NCBI GenBank assembly: GCA_025061245.1
Contig: JANZKD010000040.1
Location: 1 to 12,676, forward strand
Reading direction: 5' to 3'
Length of the DNA stretch: 12,676 bases
From: Candidatus Culexmicrobium profundum
Lineage (GTDB): Archaea; Thermoproteota; Methanomethylicia; Culexarchaeales; Culexmicrobiaceae
Shown here: positions 6,895-12,676 of the stretch, piece after piece
Layout: the number at the start of each line of letters is the position of its first letter
How positions within the stretch are numbered: the stretch's first letter is position 1
The notes under the pieces: generated by a model
Seen by the model: the letters and a program-made list of their open reading frames with translations, nothing else
What the model was told of the DNA's origin: nothing
The model's database searches: none
Program-made: the position numbers and the translations under genes

Positions 6895-7158
6895 CTAAGT
6901 GAAAATTTCCTTGAGTAGGTTGTTTAGTTTATCTTCATCTTCAATTCCCTTAATCAACACTTTTCCTGTAGTGTATATGTTGAATTCAATGTTTTCTATT
7001 AAAGCTCTAATAAACAATCCTCCTAAATTTTGGCTTTTACTGCTTTTCTCTAGAATTTTCTTTATTGCTTCATTTTTTGTTTCCCATTTTAATGTTAATA
7101 TAAAATTGGCTTTTTCTCCACATCCTCTGGTTATCTGTTTTACATATTCTTTAATCAC
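6895..7158 (-). CDS. Small single-cysteine protein coupled to SufS, unknown family
   Basis: An 87-residue, lysine-rich cytoplasmic protein that I do not recognise. It starts with GTG sharing its first G with the last base of the sufS TAG (TAGTG), and GGAGG 10 nt upstream lies inside the sufS coding end, so translation is coupled. The only cysteine is C13, in TRGCGEK. The second half (about 57-86, IEFNIYTTGKVLIKGIEDEDKLNNLLKEI) reads as two or three strands plus a helix, vaguely like a TBP or Pcc1 half-domain; that resemblance is by eye only. Tight coupling to a group II desulfurase, which normally needs a sulfur acceptor such as SufE or SufU, makes an acceptor or carrier role worth considering, but nothing in the sequence proves it. 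A 157-codon frame on the opposite strand is a shadow. Confidence 0.75.
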   Translation of the reverse strand: MIKEYVKQITRGCGEKANFILTLKWETKNEAIKKILEKSSKSQNLGGLFIRALIENIEFNIYTTGKVLIKGIEDEDKLNNLLKEIFT

Positions 7159-8393
7159 TATGCTATTTCCTCCACTTTCTTTAATATTTCAATCATTTTA
7201 TCTATTTCCTCACGAGTGTTATATATGTAGTAGCTTGCTCTTGCAGTTCCTTGTTTTGCTCCTAGGATTTGGTGTAATGGTTGTGCGCAGTGATAGCCGC
7301 TTCTTACTGCTATTCCAAATTGATCTAGTATTAATGCAACTTGATGTGAGTCGAGTTCTCCTACGCTAAATGATATTATTCCTCCCCTTATCTTAGGATT
7401 GAGTGGTCCATAGAGCTTAGTTTTCTCTAATTCATTGAATCTCTTAATTGTATGTTCAACTAATTCACATTCATGTTTCCTTACATTTTCCATTCCAATT
7501 TTGTTTAGATATTCTATTGCTGCCATTAATCCAATTGCTCCTCCTATGTTTGGTGTTCCTGCTTCTAATTTTTCGGGTCCAATTGCCCAATCGATTATGC
7601 ATGTTTTCTCTGCTTCCTTCCATTTCACATTCTTTATTGTTCCTCCACCGCTCATAGTTGGATTTAATTTTTCAAGAATTTCTCCTCGTATATAAAGCAC
7701 ACCTATACCTGTTGGTCCAAGCATTTTGTGACCGCTGAATGCAAGGAAGTCGCAATCTAACTTCTTTACATCAACTGGCATGTGGGGAACTGATTGTGCT
7801 CCGTCGACTAGCACTAGAGCGTCGTGTTCATGTGCTATTTTAGCTATCCTCTTAATGTCATTAATGGTTCCAACGACATTGGACATTTGTGTAACTGTAA
7901 CTAGCTTAGTTTTATTGGTTATCTTTGATTCTAAATCCTCATAGTCCAATTCACCGTTTGACTTGACTTTAGTAAACTTTACGCGTAGATCTTTGATTTT
8001 TGATAGTGTTATCCATGGAGTTATGTTGCTATGATGCTCCATTAATGTTGTCAGTATTTCATCATTTCTATTTAAGTTTTGTAGGGCCCATGAATAGGCA
8101 ATTAAATTTATTGCTTCACTAGTATTCTTTACAAATATTATTTCATTTTCTTCGGCACTAATGAATTTGGCGACTATGCTTCTTGCTTCTTCATATAATT
8201 CAGATGCTCTTTGACTAAGAGTGTGTACGCCTCGGTGAACATTAGAGTATTCTTCAAGGTAGAATTTTCTTATTGCTTCAATAACTTGAATTGGTTTTTG
8301 GCTTGAAGCTGCATTGTCAAAGTATATTAATTTATGACCGTTAATTGTTTTCTCTAGAATTGGGAAATCTTTTCTTATGAGATTTACATTCAT
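7158..8393 (-). CDS. sufS: SufS-type (group II) cysteine desulfurase
   Basis: A PLP-dependent enzyme that takes sulfur from cysteine, leaving alanine, to supply Fe-S cluster and other sulfur pathways. Counted from ATG 8393 (411 residues), the family marks are YFDNAASSQKP, the PLP-pocket His pair in MEHHSN (about 120-121), DGAQ (Asp197), the Schiff-base lysine in SGHK (Lys223), and the active-site loop RSGYHCAQPL with Cys369. They are followed by the group II signature TARASYYIYNTREEID, which includes the substrate-carboxylate Arg. A GTG at 8405 would add four residues, but the TATA box at 8420-8428 puts the transcription start near 8398, downstream of it, so ATG 8393 is preferred. It shares one base with the small downstream gene and is divergent from the iscS-like gene. 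No sufBCD is visible in the window. Confidence 0.95.
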   Translation of the reverse strand: MNVNLIRKDFPILEKTINGHKLIYFDNAASSQKPIQVIEAIRKFYLEEYSNVHRGVHTLSQRASELYEEARSIVAKFISAEENEIIFVKNTSEAINLIAYSWALQNLNRNDEILTTLMEHHSNITPWITLSKIKDLRVKFTKVKSNGELDYEDLESKITNKTKLVTVTQMSNVVGTINDIKRIAKIAHEHDALVLVDGAQSVPHMPVDVKKLDCDFLAFSGHKMLGPTGIGVLYIRGEILEKLNPTMSGGGTIKNVKWKEAEKTCIIDWAIGPEKLEAGTPNIGGAIGLMAAIEYLNKIGMENVRKHECELVEHTIKRFNELEKTKLYGPLNPKIRGGIISFSVGELDSHQVALILDQFGIAVRSGYHCAQPLHQILGAKQGTARASYYIYNTREEIDKMIEILKKVEEIA

Positions 8394-8419
8394 GCAACCT
8401 TCCACCTAATTCATTTTTC

Positions 8420-8438
8420 ATTTATAGCTATCGCTATA
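8420..8438 (-). promoter_or_regulatory. sufS promoter: TATA box overlapped by a dyad
   Basis: On the minus strand GCTATAAATG forms a TATA box (8420-8428) whose expected start is near 8398, five bases before ATG 8393. The perfect inverted repeat TATAGC-TATC-GCTATA (8423-8438) overlaps it and extends upstream into the BRE position. A protein bound to the dyad would compete with TBP/TFB. The dyad is exact; its use as an operator is inferred. Confidence 0.5.
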
Positions 8439-8477
8439 TTTGGCTTCCTCATATTTATCAAATTAGCAGTGAAAATC

Positions 8478-8499
8478 TTTATATATAACATTGTTATAT
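8478..8499 (+). promoter_or_regulatory. iscS-like gene promoter: TATA box with a 17-bp dyad
   Basis: TTTATATATAA (8478-8488) is a strong TATA candidate for the plus-strand desulfurase gene, predicting a start near 8509. The perfect inverted repeat ATATAACA-T-TGTTATAT (8483-8499) overlaps its downstream half, an ideal repressor position. The AACA/TGTT core differs from the sufS-side dyad, so the two divergent promoters probably are not controlled by one identical site. Confidence 0.5.
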
Positions 8500-8506
8500 T
8501 TTTTGC

Positions 8507-8535
8507 GGACATTACATATTAATATTCTAATGTCC
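8507..8535 (+). promoter_or_regulatory. Perfect 8-bp inverted repeat in the iscS leader (hairpin or operator)
   Basis: GGACATTA (8507-8514) and TAATGTCC (8528-8535) are exact reverse complements with 13 bases between them, themselves nearly symmetric (ATATTAATAT, 8516-8525). Because transcription is predicted to start near 8509, the repeat would form a stem-loop at the extreme 5' end of an approximately 53-nt leader. That is long for this window, where most other promoters predict leaderless messages. It could act as an RNA element or as a DNA operator. The ribosome site GGATGTG (8550-8556) remains outside the stem. Confidence 0.45.
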
Positions 8536-8561
8536 ATGTTAATTTAACTGGATGTGCAGCT

Positions 8562-9791
8562 ATGACTGATATAATTAGAAGCGTTAAAGATCTAATAGAA
8601 ATTCATGGGAAACCTAAAAGGGAAGTTTATCTTGACTCTGAAAATTCTGGGCTGATTTTTCCAGAAGCTTTGGAGGAAATGATTTCTTGTTATAGGGAAA
8701 CTGGATATGGTCATCCGTCAATTACTCATAAAATTGGTTGGATGTCATATGAGAAGATATTTAAATCAACTCAGATTCTTGCTGATTTCATAAATTCTTC
8801 AGTTGATGAAATAGCCTATTTTCATAGTGGAACTGAAGCTAATAACGTAGCTGTTACAGGTCTCGCTAGAGCATATAAAAATCGTGGCAAGAAAATTATT
8901 GTTTCAAGTATTGAGCATTTTAGTGTGATTTTTCCTGCTGAAAAGCTGGAGAATTATGGTTATAGGGTTGTTAAAATTCCTGTTGATGAGTACGGTTTCA
9001 TTAATGTAGATTCTCTTTCAAATGCAGTTGATAAGGATACTTTACTTGTGAGTATTGCAGCAGTTAATCATGAGATTGGAACTATTCAAGATATTAGGGG
9101 TTTAGTTGAAATTGTTAAGGATAAGAATCCTCAAACTATTTTTCATACTGATGCTGCTGATGCATTAGGTAAAATTAATTTTGATGTAGATAGATTGGGT
9201 GTTGACTTAGCAACTTTCAGTGGACATAAAGTTTATGGACCTAAAGGGGTTGGCGTGCTCTATATTAAGGAAGGAATAAAACTTGAACCTGTAATTTATG
9301 GTCAGCTGAGCACTCAGAGGCTTTGGCCAGGTGTGGAGAACATTCCTGCAATTGCAGGCTTTGCAAAAGCCATTGAAATTATACGAAATAACTTTGATAC
9401 TTTCGTTTTTCACATGCGTTCTCTTAGAGATGACTTGATTGATGGTCTACTTGAAAATATACCTTATACCCTGTTAAATGGACCTAAAGGGGATAGACGT
9501 GCGCCTGATAATGTTAATGTAAGTTTTCTTTATTGTGAAGGTGAAGCACTTACAATTGAATTGAGCATGCGGGGAATATATGTTTCTAGTGGAAGTGCAT
9601 GTACAAGTAGATTATTGGAGCCAAGTCACGTTTTATTGGCTATTGGAAGAAAACATGAGGAAGCACATGGAAGTGTTCTTATGAAAGTTACACCAATGCA
9701 TACTATAGAAGACGTTAAATATGTGTTAAGTCAATTTCCTCAAGCTATAAGTAGAATAAGATCTCTTAGTCCACTAAAGCCGGAGGAGTAA
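8562..9791 (+). CDS. IscS/NifS-like PLP enzyme with altered substrate pocket
   Basis: A 409-residue class V aminotransferase-fold protein of the group I (IscS/NifS) cysteine desulfurase type. Kept are HSGTEANN (88-95), the PLP-stacking His119 in IEHF, Asp197, the Schiff-base Lys223 in SGHK, and the catalytic loop SSGSACTS with Cys347. Changed are the PLP-pocket Gln of DAxQ (Asp200 here), the Arg of the SIRFSLG motif (Leu373 in SVLMKVT; R354 in E. coli IscS), and the N-terminal DNAATTP box (DSENSGLIFP). It may be a divergent desulfurase or use another substrate. It starts at ATG 8562 with GGATGTG 5 nt upstream, and iscU follows after 3 nt, which supports a sulfur-transfer role to the scaffold. 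It is divergent from sufS. Confidence 0.88.
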   Translation: MTDIIRSVKDLIEIHGKPKREVYLDSENSGLIFPEALEEMISCYRETGYGHPSITHKIGWMSYEKIFKSTQILADFINSSVDEIAYFHSGTEANNVAVTGLARAYKNRGKKIIVSSIEHFSVIFPAEKLENYGYRVVKIPVDEYGFINVDSLSNAVDKDTLLVSIAAVNHEIGTIQDIRGLVEIVKDKNPQTIFHTDAADALGKINFDVDRLGVDLATFSGHKVYGPKGVGVLYIKEGIKLEPVIYGQLSTQRLWPGVENIPAIAGFAKAIEIIRNNFDTFVFHMRSLRDDLIDGLLENIPYTLLNGPKGDRRAPDNVNVSFLYCEGEALTIELSMRGIYVSSGSACTSRLLEPSHVLLAIGRKHEEAHGSVLMKVTPMHTIEDVKYVLSQFPQAISRIRSLSPLKPEE

Positions 9792-9794
9792 GTA

Positions 9795-10295
9795 ATGTCG
9801 ACTCGTATTCCTTTACCCTATGGACCTAAAGTGTTAGAGTTATTTAGAAATCCAAAGAATATGGGGAGAATGGAAGATGCAACTGTTGTTGCTGTAACTG
9901 GAAGCTTAGCTTGCGGTGATATGATTGCTATCTATCTAAAAATTGATGAAGAGGCACAGGTGATTAAGAAAGCAACCTTTGAGAGTTATGGTTGTGCAGC
10001 AAATATTGCAGCTGCAAGTATAATGACAGAGATGATTAAGGGTAAAACTCTTAAGGAGGCTTGGAATATTTCGTGGAGAGATATTTCAGAGGAGCTTGGA
10101 GGTCTGCCCTCAATTAAGTATCATTGTGGTGTTTTGGCTGTTGGAGCACTTAGAAGAGCTATAAGATCCTATTTTGAGAATAAGTCTAAACCAGATTGGC
10201 TACCTGAGGAATTAACGCATGAGGAAAAACATGCATTAGAAGAAGAAAAGCTTGTAGAGATGATTGAAAAAAGGATGAAGCGGAAAACTAATTGA
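9795..10295 (+). CDS. iscU: IscU/NifU-N type Fe-S cluster assembly scaffold
   Basis: A 166-residue IscU-fold scaffold on which Fe-S clusters are built. All ligand positions are present: C40 and D42 in SLACGD, C67 in SYGCAAN, and C111 in KYHCGVLA. The N-terminal YGPKVLELFRNPKNMG block is typical. After about residue 130 there is a highly charged, mostly helical tail (EELTHEEKHALEEEKLVEMI), longer than in bacterial IscU. The HscA-binding LPPVK motif is not present; the aligned stretch is GGLPSIKYHC, as in SufU/NifU-like archaeal proteins. It starts 3 nt after the iscS-like gene, with GGAGG (9782-9786) 8 nt before the ATG. The end overlaps the convergent larA-like gene by 8 bp, leaving no separate terminator region. 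Confidence 0.93.
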   Translation: MSTRIPLPYGPKVLELFRNPKNMGRMEDATVVAVTGSLACGDMIAIYLKIDEEAQVIKKATFESYGCAANIAAASIMTEMIKGKTLKEAWNISWRDISEELGGLPSIKYHCGVLAVGALRRAIRSYFENKSKPDWLPEELTHEEKHALEEEKLVEMIEKRMKRKTN

Positions 10296-11559
10296 GAATA
10301 TTTAATTGTGGTATTATATATGGGCCCTCAGGTATTATGGTTATTTTCGGTCTCGCTTTCTTAACTATTTTCTCCGCTTCTTCCAAGGCTTCATAGATGT
10401 TTCTAGATGCTATCATGTGCATTTCTTCAATTATTTTCCTCTTCATTTCACTTATAATTATAATTGATGCTTTCTTCTGTATTCTTGCCAGAATTTGTGC
10501 TTCCCATTGATCCTTGATGGGTTCTTCTGCTTTTATTTTGTTAATAATTTCATCTGGATTTTCTGCTTCTGAAACTATTTCATAAAATTCATTATGTCCT
10601 CCTAAACCATCTTTACATTCAGCGGCTATTATTATTACCCCACCATTCCTCACTATTAATTCCGCAGTTGCCATTCCCTTAACTGCTTGGTAGAGATTCC
10701 TATCTAATGGATAGCCCCCATTGGTTGTAATTACAATGTCACTTTTCTCCTTAACTTTAACCTTTACTTCTTTTTCTAGAACTTTTACCCCTTCAATATG
10801 TGCTTTGACTGGGTGGCCTGAAAATAATCCTGTTACTTCAAATTTTTTATTTAAGGTTACATTTACTATGAAATCTAATTTCGTTTTCTTCATAAATTCA
10901 ATCATATCCTCGTGGATTGGGTTTCCATTTAGAATTCCATATCTAGATTTTGGGTCAGCTATCATTTTGTAGCAATGATTATTATAAATAGCTTGTTCAC
11001 CGGCAATTCCTGGTAGAATAATCTTTCTTCCACCAGAGTATCCTGCAAAGAAATGCGGTTCAATTAATCCTAACCCTATTATAATGTCGTGGTTATAAAT
11101 TTCCTTGTTGACAATTATTGGTGTACTGTAACTTGTATGCTTATTTAGATTCGTTAAAAATGAATTATTTAATGCATCATGGCATTTGACTTCATATTCA
11201 TGATAGATTTCCTTCCCCAATAGCTCAATAATTTCATCTCTATTATGAGGTTTATGGAGACCTGTTGCAATTAATATTCTTATTAATGCGTCTTTATTCA
11301 CTCTTCTTATTTCTTCTAATATGGGTGGAAGAATGATCTTTGATGGAAATGCCCTTGTTTTATCTGGTGTTACTATTAGTATTTTACTTGCTTTTCTAAC
11401 TACTTTCCTCAATGATTCGCTTTCTATTGGGGAATTTAAGCTCTCTAATAGTTTCCTTCTTGGATTTTTAATGGATCTTGTTTCTTTGGACTGGACGGTT
11501 TCCGCTTCTTTTATATTTAAAAGAATCCACCCTTTTCCGTAGGGTAGTTTTACTTGCAT
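10288..11559 (-). CDS. larA: LarA-family nickel-pincer racemase/epimerase
   Basis: A 423-residue LarA superfamily enzyme (DUF2088 region plus C-terminal domain). LarA of Lactobacillus interconverts D- and L-lactate by hydride transfer on a nickel-pincer nucleotide bound to a lysine. Equivalents are visible: D66 and R69 in TPDKTR, H102 and H105 in ATGLHKPH, H169 and the cofactor lysine K179 in EPHFFAGYSGGRK, H195 in YNNHC, then ADPKSRYGILNGNP and GGYPLDRNLYQAVKG. The true substrate may be another 2-hydroxyacid, since the superfamily is broad. No larB, larC or larE (cofactor synthesis) is in the window. ATG 11559 has GGTGA (11564-11568) 4 nt upstream, and the flavoprotein gene ends 10 nt before the start, so the two are probably co-transcribed. 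Confidence 0.88.
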   Translation of the reverse strand: MQVKLPYGKGWILLNIKEAETVQSKETRSIKNPRRKLLESLNSPIESESLRKVVRKASKILIVTPDKTRAFPSKIILPPILEEIRRVNKDALIRILIATGLHKPHNRDEIIELLGKEIYHEYEVKCHDALNNSFLTNLNKHTSYSTPIIVNKEIYNHDIIIGLGLIEPHFFAGYSGGRKIILPGIAGEQAIYNNHCYKMIADPKSRYGILNGNPIHEDMIEFMKKTKLDFIVNVTLNKKFEVTGLFSGHPVKAHIEGVKVLEKEVKVKVKEKSDIVITTNGGYPLDRNLYQAVKGMATAELIVRNGGVIIIAAECKDGLGGHNEFYEIVSEAENPDEIINKIKAEEPIKDQWEAQILARIQKKASIIIISEMKRKIIEEMHMIASRNIYEALEEAEKIVKKARPKITIIPEGPYIIPQLNILN

Positions 11560-11569
11560 TCTTTCACCA

Positions 11570-12559
11570 TTACTTTCCTTTAAGCTTATTGACGGCTTTC
11601 TCTGCCCATTTCGGATCCCTTAACATCTCTCTTCCAATAGCCACTAAGTCAACTCTTCCTTCTCTAATGACCTTATCAGCAAATTCTGGGTCTTTTATTC
11701 CCCCCACTCCTATTACTGGAATTTCTACTACTTCTCTTATTTTTTCAGCTAATGGTATGAAGTATCCTTGTCCAGTTAAATGGGCTGGTCTTGAGCCGCA
11801 AAGTCCTCCTGAAACATCTATTATGTCTACTCCTAAGCTTTCGAGTTTTGCTGCAAATATTCTACTTTCTTTTATAGTTAGGCCTCCAGGCATCATGTCA
11901 TCTGCTCCAAGTCTATAAAGCAATAATTTGTTTCCAATGACCTTTCTTATTTTTTCCACAACTTCAAGTGGAAATCGAAATCTGCCCTCCATGGTTCTTC
12001 CATATGCGTCTAGTCGTTTATTTGTTATTGGTGATGTGAATTGATTTAGTAGGAAGCCGTGGGCACCATGTATTTCAACTCCGTCAAAACCTGCTTCAAT
12101 TGCTCTTTTTGCAGCTTTTTCAAAGGCTTCTAACACTCTTTCAATATCTTCTAAAGTCATTTCTTTTGGTTCTTCAACTCCTCCCGGAACCATTATTGGT
12201 GATGGTGCTATCGGCTTTATGCCAGTAATTTTACTGGAAGCTTTCCCGCCGCCATGATTTATCTGAATAACTACTGGCTTCATATATTTATGTACTTCAT
12301 TTACTAGTTGCTTTAATCCATCAATTAGCTTATCATTATATATTCCTAGTTGTCTGGGAGAAATTTTTCCTTCTATTGAAACATAGGAGTGTTCTATTAT
12401 TAGTAATCCTAAATACTTGCATCTATTAACATAGTGTTCTATTAACTCATCTGTGACGTGTCCTTCTTCTGTTGCAAGTTCAGTGGCCATTGGAGGCATT
12501 ACAATTCTATTTTTTAACTGAAAGCCTCTAACTTTAAGAGTGCTCAATAGCGATTGCAT
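11570..12559 (-). CDS. Old-yellow-enzyme family NAD(P)H:flavin oxidoreductase
   Basis: A 329-residue FMN-binding TIM-barrel protein of the old yellow enzyme class. Seen are LKNRIVMPPM at the N-terminus, QINHGG (about 99-104), the catalytic HGAH pair (H164 and H167), which is the HxxH form found in YqjM-like enzymes, GRTMEGRFRF, RLGADD, and the phosphate-binding GVGGI (284-288) followed by VDLVAIGREMLRDP. It stops after the barrel and lacks the C-terminal FAD/NADH domains and the Fe-S cysteines of 2,4-dienoyl-CoA reductase. Likely reaction: reduction of an activated C=C bond; substrate unknown. A GTG at 12568 would add three residues; ATG 12559 gives the usual N-terminus. It is the first gene of a probable operon with the LarA homologue. 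Confidence 0.9.
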   Translation of the reverse strand: MQSLLSTLKVRGFQLKNRIVMPPMATELATEEGHVTDELIEHYVNRCKYLGLLIIEHSYVSIEGKISPRQLGIYNDKLIDGLKQLVNEVHKYMKPVVIQINHGGGKASSKITGIKPIAPSPIMVPGGVEEPKEMTLEDIERVLEAFEKAAKRAIEAGFDGVEIHGAHGFLLNQFTSPITNKRLDAYGRTMEGRFRFPLEVVEKIRKVIGNKLLLYRLGADDMMPGGLTIKESRIFAAKLESLGVDIIDVSGGLCGSRPAHLTGQGYFIPLAEKIREVVEIPVIGVGGIKDPEFADKVIREGRVDLVAIGREMLRDPKWAEKAVNKLKGK

Positions 12560-12587
12560 AATTATCACAGAATAATACGCGGTATAC

Positions 12588-12598
12588 TTTAAAATAAT
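12588..12598 (-). promoter_or_regulatory. Putative TATA region for the flavoprotein gene
   Basis: On the minus strand TTATTTTAAAG lies about 26-30 bp before the predicted start near 12566, which fits a leaderless message at GTG 12568 or a seven-base leader to ATG 12559. A small dyad, ATAC-GCG-GTAT (12575-12585), sits between the TATA region and the start. Only position and AT content support this. Confidence 0.3.
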
Positions 12599-12621
12599 TA
12601 GGCATAAGTGTAATAGCCTAA
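12598..12621. repeat. Inverted repeat TTAGGC-N12-GCCTAA
   Basis: TTAGGC (12598-12603) and GCCTAA (12616-12621) are exact reverse complements 12 bases apart. On the minus strand the first arm contains the TAG stop of the edge gene, so it could form a stem-loop at that gene's end. The TTAGG/CCTAA half-sites also match those in the feo promoter, but spaced 14 instead of 4 bases. Confidence 0.45.
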
Positions 12622-12676
12622 GTCATGATTAATGTTAATGCAGCTGCTATCAATCCCGTCAAATAAATGCCATCAA
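12618..12676 (-). CDS. C-terminal end of a minus-strand, probably membrane, protein (partial)
   Basis: Reading the minus strand from the window edge, one frame gives DGIYLTGLIAAALTLIMT and then TAG at 12620-12618. The other two minus frames stop almost at once. The fragment has the composition of a transmembrane helix, and it ends about 50 nt before the flavoprotein gene transcribed in the same direction. With only 18 codons visible the family cannot be named, and chance cannot be excluded. Confidence 0.4.
   Translation of the reverse strand, partial: DGIYLTGLIAAALTLIMT

Noticed and set aside
6899..7369. 157-codon plus-strand frame opposite the SufS-coupled small gene and the end of sufS
   Set aside because: It is low-complexity Phe/Leu/Ser-rich translation typical of the antisense of an AT-rich gene, has no ribosome site, and both minus-strand genes are better supported.
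11478..11918. 146-codon plus-strand frame across the start of larA and the end of the flavoprotein gene
   Set aside because: Antisense to two clear enzymes; Ser/Pro/Leu-rich with no family motif.
12625..12666. Plus-strand mini-ORF MINVNAAAINPVK
   Set aside because: Thirteen codons, no ribosome site, and overlaps the better minus-strand hydrophobic frame.

Overview
The window is AT-rich archaeal DNA. The evidence is an archaeal-type Lhr helicase, promoters made of a TATA box about 26 bp upstream of the start with little or no leader, several GTG/TTG starts, AGA/AGG-rich arginine codons, and archaeal versions of FeoB, DtxR and LarA. A thermophilic Thermoproteota (TACK)-type archaeon fits best, but the sequence alone does not fix the lineage. 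No rRNA, tRNA, CRISPR array or transposase was seen.

Layout. (1) Positions 1-2071 (+) are the C-terminal two thirds of an Lhr-type DNA helicase whose 5' end lies outside the window. (2) Positions 2201-5366 (+) are a ferrous-iron uptake operon: two consecutive feoA genes, feoB, and a two-domain DtxR/MntR-type metal regulator. Its promoter carries two tandem TTAGG-N4-CCTAA/T boxes lying exactly over the predicted transcription and translation start, a strong picture of feedback iron control. (3) Positions 5383-5424 hold a second copy of the last 14 codons of the helicase gene, so the feo cassette is bracketed by two helicase 3' ends. (4) Positions 5466-6847 (+) are an AAA+ ATPase of the DUF4143 type with a PD-(D/E)xK-like tail, behind two operator-like repeats flanking its TATA box. 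(5) Positions 6895-8393 (-) are a SufS-type cysteine desulfurase translationally coupled to an 87-residue protein of unknown family with a single cysteine. (6) Positions 8562-10295 (+) are a divergently transcribed IscS/NifS-like enzyme with altered substrate-pocket residues and an IscU scaffold. The 170 bp between the two divergent operons contains three separate perfect dyads. (7) Positions 10288-12559 (-) are a LarA-family nickel enzyme and an old-yellow-enzyme flavoprotein, probably one operon. (8) At the right edge lies the probable C-terminal end of a minus-strand membrane protein.

Much of the window is an iron/Fe-S neighbourhood: Fe(II) import (FeoAAB), a metal-sensing repressor, sulfur mobilisation by two different desulfurases, and cluster assembly on IscU. 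The most unusual points are the duplicated helicase tail around the feo cassette, the tandem DtxR-like boxes, the desulfurase-coupled single-cysteine small protein, the pocket changes in the IscS-like protein, the dyad-rich divergent promoter, and the four-cysteine N-terminus of FeoB.
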